Assembly: GCA_001970855.1 (NCBI GenBank)
Contig: LSSN01000210.1
Coordinates: 12,386-53,626 of the forward strand
DNA: 41,241 nucleotides
From: Smittium culicis
Taxonomy: Eukaryota > Kickxellomycota > Harpellomycetes > Harpellales > Legeriomycetaceae
Reading direction: 5' to 3'
Shown here: piece after piece, positions 1 through 10,652 of the stretch
How the letters are laid out: each line of letters begins with the position of its first letter
Numbering within the stretch: the stretch's first letter is position 1
Translations under genes and position numbers: made by a program
Notes under the pieces: generated by a model
Told to the model about the DNA's origin: nothing
Seen by the model: only the letters and a program-made list of their open reading frames with translations
Databases searched by the model: none

Positions 1-2255
1 TTCATTATATACCCCTTACTCCATATTTTTTTGCTATCTATAAATGCTAAAAAAAAAAGAAAAGACTTTTCTTGTCACTTTAAAACAATTTATTTTCTCA
101 TCATTTTCCGGGTTTTTACGTTTACAGTGCTTTATTCATAACTTGAAAAAATAGTCGAAGAGATAAGTAGTGTTGTTTGTGTTTATATGAATGTGCTGTA
201 CAAAAGATAGAAGTGAAATTGACGGATCAATAGCGGGTAGGTGGGTAGTTACTGGATACTTGCTTTAACTGTGTTAATCAGCCTTGACTATTGTTAAAGA
301 GTACAGATAAAAAAGGAAGCAGATGTTAATAAGTATGTAGCATACATAAAAAATAGAAAAAAACAAACAAACAGTTTCAACCAGCAAGTCCTCCAATTTG
401 TTTTCGAAAAGGTTGAATTTTTCAATGAAGCTTTCGTGAGTAGTCGAATTCCTACTGATGAAAAATAAAAGGTTAATGGTTTCGCTGTAACAAGATCAAA
501 AAAAAAAAGAAAAAGAAAAAGAATTATGGACTTGTTGTCGGGGGAGCTGGTGGATGCGGCGTTCAATTCATCGGCGTACGAAACGACAAAGCTCTATTTT
601 ATACACATATATATGTAATTTAGACGGCTTTGTAGTATTTGGAGTATAGTTATTTTGATAGAATGTTACGTTATATTCAGTTTGAAGATCAGCGACCAGA
701 TTTTGGACTTTGCTCGACATATTCTATTTCTGATATTGCCAAAGACAAAAAAAAGGGGGGATGAACCAACGGTTAGCGAAAGATGGCGATTGTAAAAGAT
801 AATGCTCACTCAAAAAAAAACAAAAACAAAAAATGTATAGACTATAAATATTGTTGCTATTGTTAGATTGATAGTATAAACCTTATGAATACAAAAGCAA
901 TAGACGATTTTTTTTATACTTTATAAAGAAATTAGTAGAACGGGACCTAAAGCCAATCAGCGAATTCTAATAAAAACTAGTTTGCTAGACATGGCGAATC
1001 ATCAAAATGCAAATCAGAAAACTATATTTCCTCGACGAATACTACAGTCAGGAGTAGAACGCCGAGTTTTAGATATAGAGCATAATCTTGTGCGGATAAT
1101 TTAAGCAGCTTTGCGTTTAGTGATTCACACAAAATACAGACCAGAAAAGTATACCCAAAAAACTCATTTTTCAGCGCTTTTCCAACATCAGTGGCGAGAT
1201 TTTGAAATCGGACATACTTCTAGCACCTACTCGAGAAAAAAAAATGTATCACATGCTTTTTGCCAGGATTTTTGAGAGCTTTTTTAGCTTTATAGCGCAT
1301 TAAACGATGGCTAAAATGCATAATCCGTAGAAATTATTGCATCTTTCAGATTTAGGGAAATTTGCTTTTTTCTCATCTGCTAAAAGTAAAAAATAGATTT
1401 CTGACAAGGATTTCTTTACACTTCTAGCCAATCAATTCAATAAAATAAAAATGTATCCAATGATAAATCGTAAATGACTTAGTATTACTAAGCGCAATTT
1501 CATATTTTGGGTATACGATACGACTATTAGTAGAAATAATAATAAAATGAAATGGGCAGATTCATTTGCCTGATCTTGTACAAATAGATTAGTAGCAATC
1601 ATGTGTCAAATACGCAGCAATTCGCAATTCAAAAAATGAATAAATAGTTATATTAAGCCAATAGATACCATTTATCAATATTTATATTGATACTATTGGA
1701 TATATATTAAATATGAGATTCAGATTAGTAATATAAGCTAGCCAATAGTATCCATATAAATATTTAATTCCAAATTATAAGTTCCCGAATAAAAAAATCA
1801 ACAGTTTATTGGCTATCGAAAAATAGATGAGCCGCAGTTAATTGTAAAAAGAATTACTGTGCATGAAAATAGCGAGGAGGCGGAGGCCAATCGCAGCTAA
1901 AAGCGAACAAATAAGGCACATCTATAGTTTAGCTTTAAGGCTGGGAAGCTGAAAATGATGACTAATCCAGTAGTAGTCATAAGGTATTAAAAAAAGTATA
2001 TAAATGAGTTGCTATTTGCCAAAAATATTCATCCAAAATAAAATACGGATTTATAAAGATCTAATTAACTTTTTTACTGAAAAAAAAAAGTTTCGCCCAA
2101 ATTTTCGAATCCACGAAAAAAAAAAAGTAAAAAAAATACTATACTTATTTTTCAATATTTACAAATATTATTATTGCTAATATTATTCTTTCTCTTTTTT
2201 TTTTTTTTTTATAGAAATCAAATTTCGATCTTTTTTCCACTAAAAAAAAGAATAT
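1..2255. other. AT-rich spacer, no supported gene
   Basis: No conserved gene is visible. It holds many A/T homopolymers. Two tiny open frames on the plus strand, 526-618 (30 codons) and 663-764 (33 codons), have a less AT-biased composition than their surroundings and could be exons of an unknown gene, but I see no splice pair that joins them and no family match. A three-fold motif of the form CCAATAG-ATACC occurs around 1657-1752 (forward at 1657 and 1741, inverted near 1687). The 10-mer TGGCGAATCA at 992-1001 recurs elsewhere in the window. Confidence 0.5.
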
Positions 2256-2441
2256 GTAAGCATTTATATTCATTCTACTAGAAACTTCAATTTACATATA
2301 TTCATGTGTAAACGATTTAACGATTCAGCTTTGAGGCACTTATTCAATCTCCCCAATTCGAATCCTCAAAATACGAATAAAGCTCACTAGATACAAACCC
2401 TCTGCTTAATACTAATTTGAATGTATATATTTTTACTTTAG
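2256..2441 (+). other. Probable 5' UTR intron of RPL10
   Basis: A GTAAGC donor at 2256, a TACTAAT-like branch site at about 2409-2415 and a TTTAG acceptor ending at 2441 lie just ahead of the RPL10 start at 2450. Introns in leaders or just after the start codon are common in fungal ribosomal protein genes. The acceptor and branch site are convincing; the donor choice is less sure. Confidence 0.5.
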
Positions 2442-2449
2442 AATACAAG

Positions 2450-3097
2450 ATGGGTCGTCGTCCAGCTCGCTGCTACAGATATTGCAAAAACAAGCCATAT
2501 CCAAAATCTAGATTCTGCCGTGGTGTACCAGACCCAAAAATCAGAATCTTCGATCTTGGTCGTAAGAAGGCTAATGTCGATGAATTCCCTCTATGCATCC
2601 ACATGACTTCCGATGAATACCAACAAATCTCATCTGAAGCTCTTGAAGCTGCCCGTATTTGCTGCAACAAATACATCACCAAGACCAGTGGTAAAGACTC
2701 CTTCCACTTGCGCATCCGTGTCCACCCCTTCCACGTCCTCCGCATCAACAAGATGTTGTCTTGTGCCGGTGCTGATAGACTCCAAACCGGTATGCGTGGT
2801 GCTTTCGGTAAGCCATATGGTACCGCTGCTCGTGTCAAGATTGGTCAAATCTTGCTCTCTGTCAGAACCAAGGACTCCAACAAGGCCACCGTCATGGAAG
2901 CCCTCCGTCGTGCCAAATACAAATTCCCAGGTCGCCAGAAGATCATCATCTCCAAGAAATGGGGTTTCACCAAATTGTCCCGTGAAGAATATGCCAACGC
3001 CCGCGTTGAAGGCAAAGTCATCCCAGACGGTTGCTACGTTAAATACGTCGGTGAACACGGTCCTCTCGAAAGACACTTGAAATTCATTGCTGCCTAA
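2450..3097 (+). CDS. RPL10: 60S ribosomal protein L10 (uL16)
   Basis: Full-length 215-residue uL16, a core protein of the large ribosomal subunit near the peptidyl-transferase centre and P site. It is loaded late in 60S maturation in the cytoplasm. The protein starts [20 protein letters not shown], which is nearly invariant in eukaryotic L10, and runs without introns to RHLKFIAA. It keeps the family signatures [23 protein letters not shown] and the P-loop region around [19 protein letters not shown]. The frame is open 11 codons further upstream, but that stretch has no ATG, contains the 3' splice site of a probable leader intron, and is not conserved, so ATG 2450 is the start. Codons favour C- and T-ending forms and are clearly less AT-rich than the flanks, as expected for a highly expressed gene. 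Antisense open frames here are shadows. Confidence 0.97.
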   Translation: MGRRPARCYRYCKNKPYPKSRFCRGVPDPKIRIFDLGRKKANVDEFPLCIHMTSDEYQQISSEALEAARICCNKYITKTSGKDSFHLRIRVHPFHVLRINKMLSCAGADRLQTGMRGAFGKPYGTAARVKIGQILLSVRTKDSNKATVMEALRRAKYKFPGRQKIIISKKWGFTKLSREEYANARVEGKVIPDGCYVKYVGEHGPLERHLKFIAA

Positions 3098-3431
3098 TTT
3101 CATTTATTTCTTTGTCACTAGTATTATAAAATATATATATTCTTACACAAAATATAACCTCTTCGCCTCCCCATATTCAATTCATATTATAAATTCTTTT
3201 ACTCCCTATTTTTTTTTCAAGTTGCCAACTAAGAGCATTTTATTTATTTTATACCATTACATATATAGTCCCTTGCCAAATTTATTGTCTCGTTCTATTA
3301 ATTCCACTCTTGAGTGCTTTATTTATTCTTGATTCTTTATTAACTAATATATACCAAAGTAGTAAGTAAACTTGATGTCTTGAAAAAGAGTTCATATATT
3401 TTGATAAAAATTTTGAGAAAAAAATATATAG
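3098..3431. other. Convergent spacer between RPL10 and SBDS
   Basis: 334 bases between the stop codons of two tail-to-tail genes. AT-rich and pyrimidine-rich, with several AATATA/TATAAA-type tracts that could serve as poly(A) signals for either strand. No gene is supported; the 81-codon open frame here is low-complexity. Confidence 0.6.
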
Positions 3432-4416
3432 TTATACGAATGCACTATCGTCTTCAACAGAGTCAGATAAACTGATAACCGAAAGTTCAGCTTGACCTTT
3501 ACATTCAGCCTGTAAAAGCTCGTTGATGGGCCTGAACTGTCCAGGGTCGACTAGACAAACAAGGACATAGCCGCCGTCAACAAATGAGTCTTCCTCAGTA
3601 ACGCTCACCATCTTCAGCAGCTTCTCGCGGACAGCTTTCGTCTCTTTGCCGCTGCTGGGTATTTCTACCTTCAGCCGCATCATAACACGCGAGATCTCAA
3701 GTTTTCCTTCGCTCTGCAACTGCTTGATAACAGCAAGCGCCTGACGCTTCGCGCTCTGCTTCTCCCGCACAGAATAGTGCAGCTCCGCCATCGCCTTCTC
3801 GATCATCGTCACCGTGTACGGCATCTTCGTTGCCGTGTTCACGCACTTGCCCGCCACGATCGTCGCTATATCCCGGTACTTCTGCTCAAGCTGCGCCGCG
3901 CGCTCCTTCTCAGATACCTGCTGCTCGCCTTTCGTCAATATCTCGCCCAGTATTTCCTTCGTGTCCGTCTTCCCGAAGCTCTTCTCCAGATCCTGCGCCT
4001 TCGCTACCTGACCTTTCGATACATTTGTGAATATCTGATGGATCTGCAGAACCTCATCTATATCCTTCTCTCTAACATCGTTTTATTTATCAGTTTTTTT
4101 TTTTTTAATTATGAATTTTGCATACAATAATTTACATTCTTATTAAAATTTTGCGGGTAGTTATTTAATGTCTATTAAATGAAAAGAGTTTAAGCTTACA
4201 TGCCATTCCTCCATTCGGAAACCTTGTTCTTGTAGCAAGCGATCTCGAACCTCTTACCGCCCTTCTTCAATCTAACTATCGACACATTTGTCAATCTATT
4301 CGATTTGACATACACCGTTAGTATATATTTATATTATTTATAAAATGTCAAGAAGGAGCTAAGGAAAAATTTTTTTCTTACTGGATCTTGGTTCCTGGCC
4401 TGAATATCGTTCCCAT
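3432..4416 (-). CDS. SDO1: Ribosome maturation protein SBDS/Sdo1
   Basis: Three exons on the minus strand: 4382-4416, 4200-4295 and 3432-4071. They join in phase to 256 residues, close to the usual 250. The family works with the GTPase EFL1 to release eIF6 (Tif6) from late pre-60S particles in the cytoplasm. Exon 1 gives [12 protein letters not shown] and joins [20 protein letters not shown], the SBDS N-terminal domain. Exon 3 begins in the [20 protein letters not shown] segment and carries the helical middle domain ([23 protein letters not shown]) and the C-terminal ferredoxin-like domain ([25 protein letters not shown]). Intron 1 (4296-4381) has a perfect TACTAAC branch site; intron 2 (4072-4199) has a GTAAGC donor. 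The Lys/Cys residues of the N-terminal domain altered in human Shwachman-Diamond disease lie in conserved sequence here. It converges on RPL10, a partner in the same maturation step. Confidence 0.95.
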
Positions 4417-5135
4417 GTCTAATAAAAAAAAATTCTCTTCCTTAATAGTTATCAAAAGGTACTATTCTCTTATATGCTGAGGTAAAAATCAAATTAATAT
4501 ACTTTTTAAATTAAAGTGTATTTATGATTTTTATCTTTTAATATAAAATGAGGTATGTATCCAAGTGGATAAAATAAAATAACATAAAATAAATCTTTCA
4601 ATTTTGGACTCTTTATTTTATTATTTTATTGGTTTTTTTTATATTTTAATTTTTACTAGTAGAAAAAAAAGGGCGACTGAAATTACTAATTAATTCCAAA
4701 TCAAAAAAAAAAAAAATTAATAATAGTGAGTGTCTAGATTATTCTCGCTATATTTTTTTATTTATTTTTTTACTGTACTTTAATTGTTGCGCAGTTTTAC
4801 GCAGTCATTTCATTCCCTTTAAAGTACATTAAATCCCAAAAATCTAATTGCTTAATCTTGATAAAGTAATAAAAGCAAAAATGACAATATACTCGAATTT
4901 TACAATTATACGTTTGCCGCAGCTAAAATTTATGTCCACTTCTTCCCCAGTATTAAACTAATTACTAATACTTCTAATTATTATTTTTAAAATTCATTAT
5001 ACAACCAATATTATTATTCTATATTTAATAAAAAAAATAAAAAATTTATTTAATCACACCAACCTCTCTTCTCCACACAAAATAGCACCATAAACATCAA
5101 TAATTTATTGCTTGGAAGGGATGGGGTTGACCAAG
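4417..5135. other. AT-rich spacer between SBDS and cyclin L
   Basis: About 720 bases upstream of SBDS and downstream of cyclin L, both on the minus strand. Very AT-rich with poly-A and poly-T runs. It should hold the SBDS promoter and the cyclin L 3' UTR. No open frame or RNA gene stands out. Confidence 0.5.
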
Positions 5136-7065
5136 CTACCTTTTAGAATAATGGTAGCCCCTAACACTCTTTGATTTGGATACTGATTGTCTCGATTTAG
5201 AATGTGAACGTGAACGCGAACGCGAATGCTGCCTGTACCTACTCTTCCTTTGATCAGACCTAGATTGCGAACGTGGTCTGTATCTGCTCCTTCGTTTAGG
5301 CGACCTTGAATTTGAACAAGAGCGCGATCTATGCCTTATTCTCCGTTGAGGCGTCCTCGAATTTGAATCTGACCGTGATTTATATCTGCTCTTCCTCTGG
5401 GGTGACCTTGAATTTGAACGTGATCTATACCTGGCTGTACGGCTAGGCGATCTGGAGTATGATCTAGAGCGGGATCTTATTCTAGTATTGCTTCTAGACT
5501 CAGTATAATCTTTAAGGTTGTTATTTTTAGCACTTTTAATTTCAGATTGTCTGTATTGAAGCTTTTGTGAATTGGATGAATTTTCTATACGAGAAATTTT
5601 TTCATTGATGTTTTGGACTAATCCTGAGCTGGATTTTTGCTGAGAAGATTGTGCGTGTGTTTTCGGTGTGTCATTTTTGTGGTTAAAGGTGTCTGAGAAT
5701 ATTTCAGACGAGGATGAAGTAGACTTATTTTCAGCCATGTTGGTATTTTTACTTTTTATCAAATTAAAAGATTCCTTTTTGAGTAAAGATTCTCTTTTTT
5801 GACTTATGTGTGACTCTAGCTTATTTTTTAAAAACAGGTCAAGCTCTTCATCTTCATCAATAGGTGCACATTTTAAAATCGGAGAATTATAAACAGAAAG
5901 AATTATCTTTGAAGCTATTAGAATCTCTTTCTCATTAGTATCGAATATTTCATACCAACGAGGCTCTGTTGGCAATTTGATACCGAATTTTTTAGTAGCA
6001 ATATTAATTGCAGAGCACGCAATTACATGTGGCTGAAAAACAGTATATACAATAGTCCATAACCTAGAAAAAAAAATGAAAAAGATAGTAATTGTAAAAG
6101 TGTATATAAACACTTATCTAGAAGCTAAAAAAGAAAATTTCAAAGTAAGAAAAAAGAAAAATTTAAATAAAAACGATTTAATAAATGAAATAGTTACGCA
6201 TCGTTTAAATAATTCCAAGCTAGCTGAGGAATTTCGGGATGGTTTATGAGATCTAGGCACTTTAGGTAGTTTATCATTAGTCCATATGGAAGCTGAACCT
6301 GTACGTTAAAACCTAAGTTTCTAAGAATGATCATTTCTGATTTTACCATTAAATCTCTACTTTCATAAAATTCCTATTTGTAATTCCTAATATAATTAGA
6401 GGATGATTATAAAATAAAAATAATAAGGTGCTGTACTTACACTACTTAAGAAATTTATGCAGTTTAACGGGTAACCACGATCCATTTTTATAACTATGTC
6501 GACAACTGAAATTATATCTTTAATTCCTCTTAAAGATTCCTCTGTTTTAGTAGCCAAAAACAAAGAGCCCAGCACAGCGCCCTGAAGATTGCAGTAAAAT
6601 TTATCGAGGCAAATCATTAAAAAAAGAAGGTTTTTGCAAATTAAAATAAGGATATATAAACAAAACCATATTTTAAAAAAAGTTTTACATACCTTAATTC
6701 CAAGATTTTTGAAGCTAGAAATGAAGTAAATTCGTTGAAATAGTATGATAGCACTTGCCATAACATATTGAGGTCTAATAACCAAAAAAAAAAAAAAGTC
6801 ATGATGAAAAGAGATGTATTGAATATTTGTTAATTGTTGATGTAAAAATGGTAGCTTGGTTTTAGAAAGAATAAAACCAAAATAAAAAAAAGAAGCTTTC
6901 TTACAATCTAAGAAGGATTCCTGAAGATTGGATTAGCCTACTTCCGTATATGCGCAAACTATCTTCAATTTCTTTAGAGATTCCATCTTTCCTAGAGGGA
7001 GTTTCGGATATCATCTGAAAAGTGGCAGTTGAATTAAGCAGTGACAATCGACATTTCTCGCTCAT
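5136..7065 (-). CDS. Cyclin L-like, RS-domain splicing cyclin
   Basis: Five exons on the minus strand: 6905-7065, 6693-6774, 6441-6581, 6198-6373 and 5136-6063. All junctions are GT-AG and in phase, giving 495 residues. L-type cyclins partner CDK11/CDK12-class kinases and couple transcription to pre-mRNA splicing in nuclear speckles. Exon 1 has the L-cyclin entry motif (IYGSRLIQSSGILLRLPQ). Cyclin box 1 follows (YVMASAIILFQRIYF, LFLATKTEESLRGIKDII), about residues 50-150. Cyclin box 2 is about 190-275 (AWNYLNDALWT, FQPHVIACSAINIATKK, LPTEPRWYEIF). The last ~110 residues are a dense Arg-Ser domain with YRSRS/SRSPQRKSRY-type repeats, the expected speckle-targeting tail. A 129-codon open frame over exons 2-3 that runs through an intron is an artefact of retained sequence. 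S. cerevisiae lacks this cyclin, whereas metazoa and many fungi have it. Confidence 0.93.
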
Positions 7066-7726
7066 TATTATGCTTCTAATCTTTTTTTTTCTCTTGACAG
7101 ATTCGTTATATTTCTAGAATTGACACCAGTTGCGTGAGGTATGGCTAACAAGCGAAAAACGATGGGAACTGTTGATTTGTATTTTGTTGTTTGTTTAACA
7201 ATGTTGGTATAAATAAGCATTGCCGAAATTCCATATAATAAAAAGTGATCTGGATAATTTGACCAATAACATTCGTCAGAGGCATTTAATTAGGTTAATT
7301 AGTATAATTGGATATAATTGGATATAAATAGATATCTCGAATTAATTTGATAGCTAAGCAAAAAGCGAATTAAAGATAGAGCTCTTTAGATACTTAATTG
7401 CCGAATTTTATACAGAATGAAGCAATAAAGCCAAAATTAAACTTTTTTTTTTTCCAGCTATTAGATGAACTATTGGCGAATCACAAATATCAGTACTTTT
7501 AAATTTTAAACTGGAGATATTATAAAAAATGATTCGCCAGTATCACGATATTTTACCTGTGGAATTCCAGTTGTAAATTTTGAAATTTTTATATTTTTAC
7601 CCAAAAGGCTTTGAAACTTAGATTTTAGCAGATCAAACCAATTTATCATTTTCTTTATCAAATTTCCCAATTTCGCTCAATACCTTTTACCAACTTTTTC
7701 GCTAAAAAAAACCCTCATTAATCAGA
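7066..7726. promoter_or_regulatory. Divergent promoter region, cyclin L / methylthiotransferase
   Basis: The 661 bases separate two start codons pointing away from each other, so both promoters must lie here. Visible features are a tandem ATTGGATATA repeat near 7308-7328, a pair of inverted TGGCGAATCA motifs (7474-7483 and 7530-7539), and pyrimidine tracts ahead of the plus-strand gene. No TATA box or transcription start can be fixed from sequence alone. Confidence 0.45.
7474..7539. repeat. 66-bp inverted repeat with TGGCGAATCA ends
   Basis: TGGCGAATCA at 7474-7483 faces its exact reverse complement TGATTCGCCA at 7530-7539. The 46-base interior is AT-rich. The same 10-mer occurs at 992-1001 and, inverted, at 24632-24641. 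It could be a tiny MITE or a dimeric regulator site; the sequence does not decide. Confidence 0.5.
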
Positions 7727-10455
7727 ATGAACTTAGCTAAGCTGGCATCAAAACAAGCCACAGGATCTGTGAAACTTCGCTTTCATAGTTACAGCCAGCG
7801 CTCGTTGGCCTCTCCTTATCGCCCAGAAGCTATTTCATACATCTATAAATCTTTCTTTAATACAAAGAATAATTATTCAACTACAGATACTAGCAATGAG
7901 ATACCCCAGGATAAAATTATCGAAACCTCTCAAATATTAAATCCTAAAAAGTCAATAAACGAATCTAGCAAATTTCAAGCAACTGAAGGCAGCTCCGTAC
8001 CTAAAAAAGGAAAACCTAAAAGAGAGAATTTGGTTTTCAACAATAGAACAGGCCCTTCGCTACAGCATTTTTTGTCAAACTCAATAAATATCGATTCTTT
8101 AAAGAACTCTGCTAATATCAAAACTCCCCTTGAAAATCTGCCTTATCTCGGTAAATCTAATGATTTTGATCCCAAATCCACTAAGGATTTTGACTGGGGT
8201 GAAGGAAGAACTTATTATGTTGAAGTATACGGCTGCCAGGTATTATAACTCTATATTAAAAACTATAGATCTCCGCTTCATTATTAATCGACTTTTAAAA
8301 TTTAATTTCTGTTGTTGAAATTTCGCGAACTAGATGAACGTTAACGATACCGAAATATTAATGTCTATCCTTGAATCTTCTGGCTACAAGCGCTCCCTGG
8401 ATAGCTCTTCTGCTGACGTTTTGTTTCTAATGACGGTAAATATTTTCTATCTACTCTACAAAATGCACAAGATTCGCACAAAAAACGATTTCTTTGGGTT
8501 TACTCGCAACAAATAAAAATTGATATTTATACATTATCTATAGTGCTCAATACGCGAAAAGGCAGAAAACAAAATATGGGGCAGACTTCGTGAAATTAGA
8601 GCATTCAACCAAAAAACTAGAAAGTCAAACCCTCAAAAAGTTGGTGTACTCGGGGTAAAAAAAACTTTATAATATATATAATTTAAATATTTCTTTAACT
8701 TGTGTTATAGAAATTTTAATTCATAAATTTTCCTACTATAAAGTGTATGGCTGAAAGATTAAAAGATAAACTGCTTGAGCAAGATAAGCTAGTCGATGTT
8801 GTCTGCGGTCCTGATGCCTATAGAAGCTTACCTAGATTGCTAAGCTTAAGATCCTTGACTAACCAGGGCGTTGCTAATGTAATTTTATCAGCTGACGAAA
8901 CATATGCCGATATATCCCCTGTCAGAATTGATCCAAATCAGATCAGCGTCCATTTAAGTGTAATGAGGTATAAAGTCATTTATCTTTCGCTCTAATTTTT
9001 TTTGCCCTCTCCTCCCTCTTTTTATAATGAAAGCTTTCTCATTTTTTTTATTTAATCTAAATGTGTATATGTAGAGGCTGCAATAACATGTGTAGTTTTT
9101 GTGTAGTACCATTCACCAGAGGTACTGAGAGAAGTAGACCAATCGACTCGATTGTTAAAGAAGCAAAAAACCTTAGCGACAGCGGAATACGCGAAAGTAA
9201 GATTTATTTTATATTTTTCCTTTTGATTTTTTCCTAATTAATTTATAGCCTTAATTTATCGTCTATAAAGTTAATTAAGCTCTAAAAATAACTTGATTTC
9301 TATACCCCCATAGTCACTTTATTGGGCCAAAATGTAAATTCATATCGTGATTTAAGCTCGTCTGATACCAAAATTGAGGGATATGGAGATGAGCTCAGCC
9401 GTGGTTTTTCTACAATTTACAAAAAAAAAGAAGGTGGCCGCAGATTTGCCGAGCTTTTAAATCAAGTATCACTTGTCGACCCTGAGGTAATTTCAATAAA
9501 TACATATCTTATGTGATAAAATTTTCACAAACGGTTATACCAAATTACAAACCTGTGAGAGCTAACTCTCTTATAATTACCTATAATTTTTTTTTTCGCT
9601 AACTAAATAAATAATTAATTAAATAAATAGATGAGAATAAAATTTACTAGCCCGCATCCAAAAGATTTTCCTGATGCTCTTATTCAAGTCATAAAGAAGA
9701 ATAAAAACATATCTCAAAACATACACTTACCTGCTCAGTCTGGAAGCACAACGGTTTTAGAAAGAATGCGTAGAGGTTACAGCTTTGAATCGTATATAGC
9801 TCTTGTCGACAAAATTAGAGAAATTCTACCAAACGTCACTTTAAGTACTGATTTAATTGTTGGATTTTGCGGAGAAACTGATTATGAGTTCAACCAGACC
9901 TTAGAGTTAGTTAAGCGCGTTGAGTTTGATACTGCATATATGTTCGCATACAGGTTAGATTTCCAATACTTTTTAATCTCGTATTAATACTTTTTTAGTA
10001 ATTATCTGTATACTATAACGCTTTTATATCCATTTATTTTTAGCTTGAGAGAAAAAACCCATGCACATCGTAAATACAAAGACGATGTTCCTGCAGAAAT
10101 CAAACAAGCGAGACTAGCTCAATTAATAGACTTATTCCACGAAACTGCGAAAAAGAAGAACCAAAAGTATATTGGAACGCACGTTTTAGTACTAGTTGAC
10201 ACTTCAAACCAAAACGATCCAGCCAAAGTCGCAAGAAATAGCACTCAGCAGCTGTCAGATCCTTTAAAAGGTCTGTTGAGTGGATTTGATGAATTTAGCC
10301 ATAAAGTTTTCCTTTACCCAAGCGAACACAACAGCCAAGAGTTCTTTAAAGTCAATAAAGGTGATTATGTTTTGGCTAAAGTTGTTTCCGCATCTTCTGT
10401 TTCCCTGACTGCACAAGTAATTTCCAAGTCTTCAGTCAAAGAATATTTTAGCTAA
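7727..10455 (+). CDS. CDK5RAP1-like mitochondrial tRNA methylthiotransferase
   Basis: Eight exons: 7727-8239, 8334-8435, 8544-8654, 8744-8967, 9075-9196, 9314-9486, 9631-9953 and 10044-10455, all GT-AG and in phase, 659 residues. The MiaB/CDK5RAP1 family is a radical-SAM enzyme that converts i6A37 to ms2i6A37 in tRNA. Residues 1-60 are basic, Ser-rich and acid-poor, fitting a mitochondrial presequence. The N-terminal UPF0004 domain has its three cluster cysteines at C170 (YGCQMNVNDTE), C206 ([10 protein letters not shown]) and C243 ([10 protein letters not shown]). The radical-SAM motif is C319-x3-C323-x2-C326 ([17 protein letters not shown]), followed by [32 protein letters not shown] and [15 protein letters not shown]-like RNA-binding domain ends the protein ([16 protein letters not shown]). 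Introns fall right beside the first three cysteine motifs. It shares a promoter region with cyclin L and converges on the Rogdi-like gene. Confidence 0.94.
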
Positions 10456-10652
10456 AGATTAGACAAGCATCAATTCTTATATTAGACTTTCATATTTATT
10501 CCTGAAAAATAACTTATTCACTAAATAATAATTAAAACTTATACGATATAAAGATATAAATTATTATTTCTTTTTTATAAAAGCTATAAAAATAGTTTAC
10601 AAACATCTTTATTTATGTTATTTACAAAAGAATATTTTCTATACTGAAGAGG

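Noticed and set aside
294..566. 90-codon minus-strand open frame
   Set aside because: Dominated by Phe/Leu runs from poly-A/T tracts; no start context or conserved sequence.
2417..2449. 11-codon extension of RPL10 upstream of ATG 2450
   Set aside because: It begins with TTG, contains a TTTAG splice acceptor after a TACTAAT branch site, and has no counterpart in uL16 proteins.
2473..3103. Long antisense and alternative-frame open frames over RPL10
   Set aside because: They arise from the strong codon bias of RPL10 on the other strand or frame; no family similarity.
6396..6785. 129-codon open frame as a separate gene
   Set aside because: It merges cyclin L exons 2 and 3 with the unspliced intron between them and runs past a good donor.
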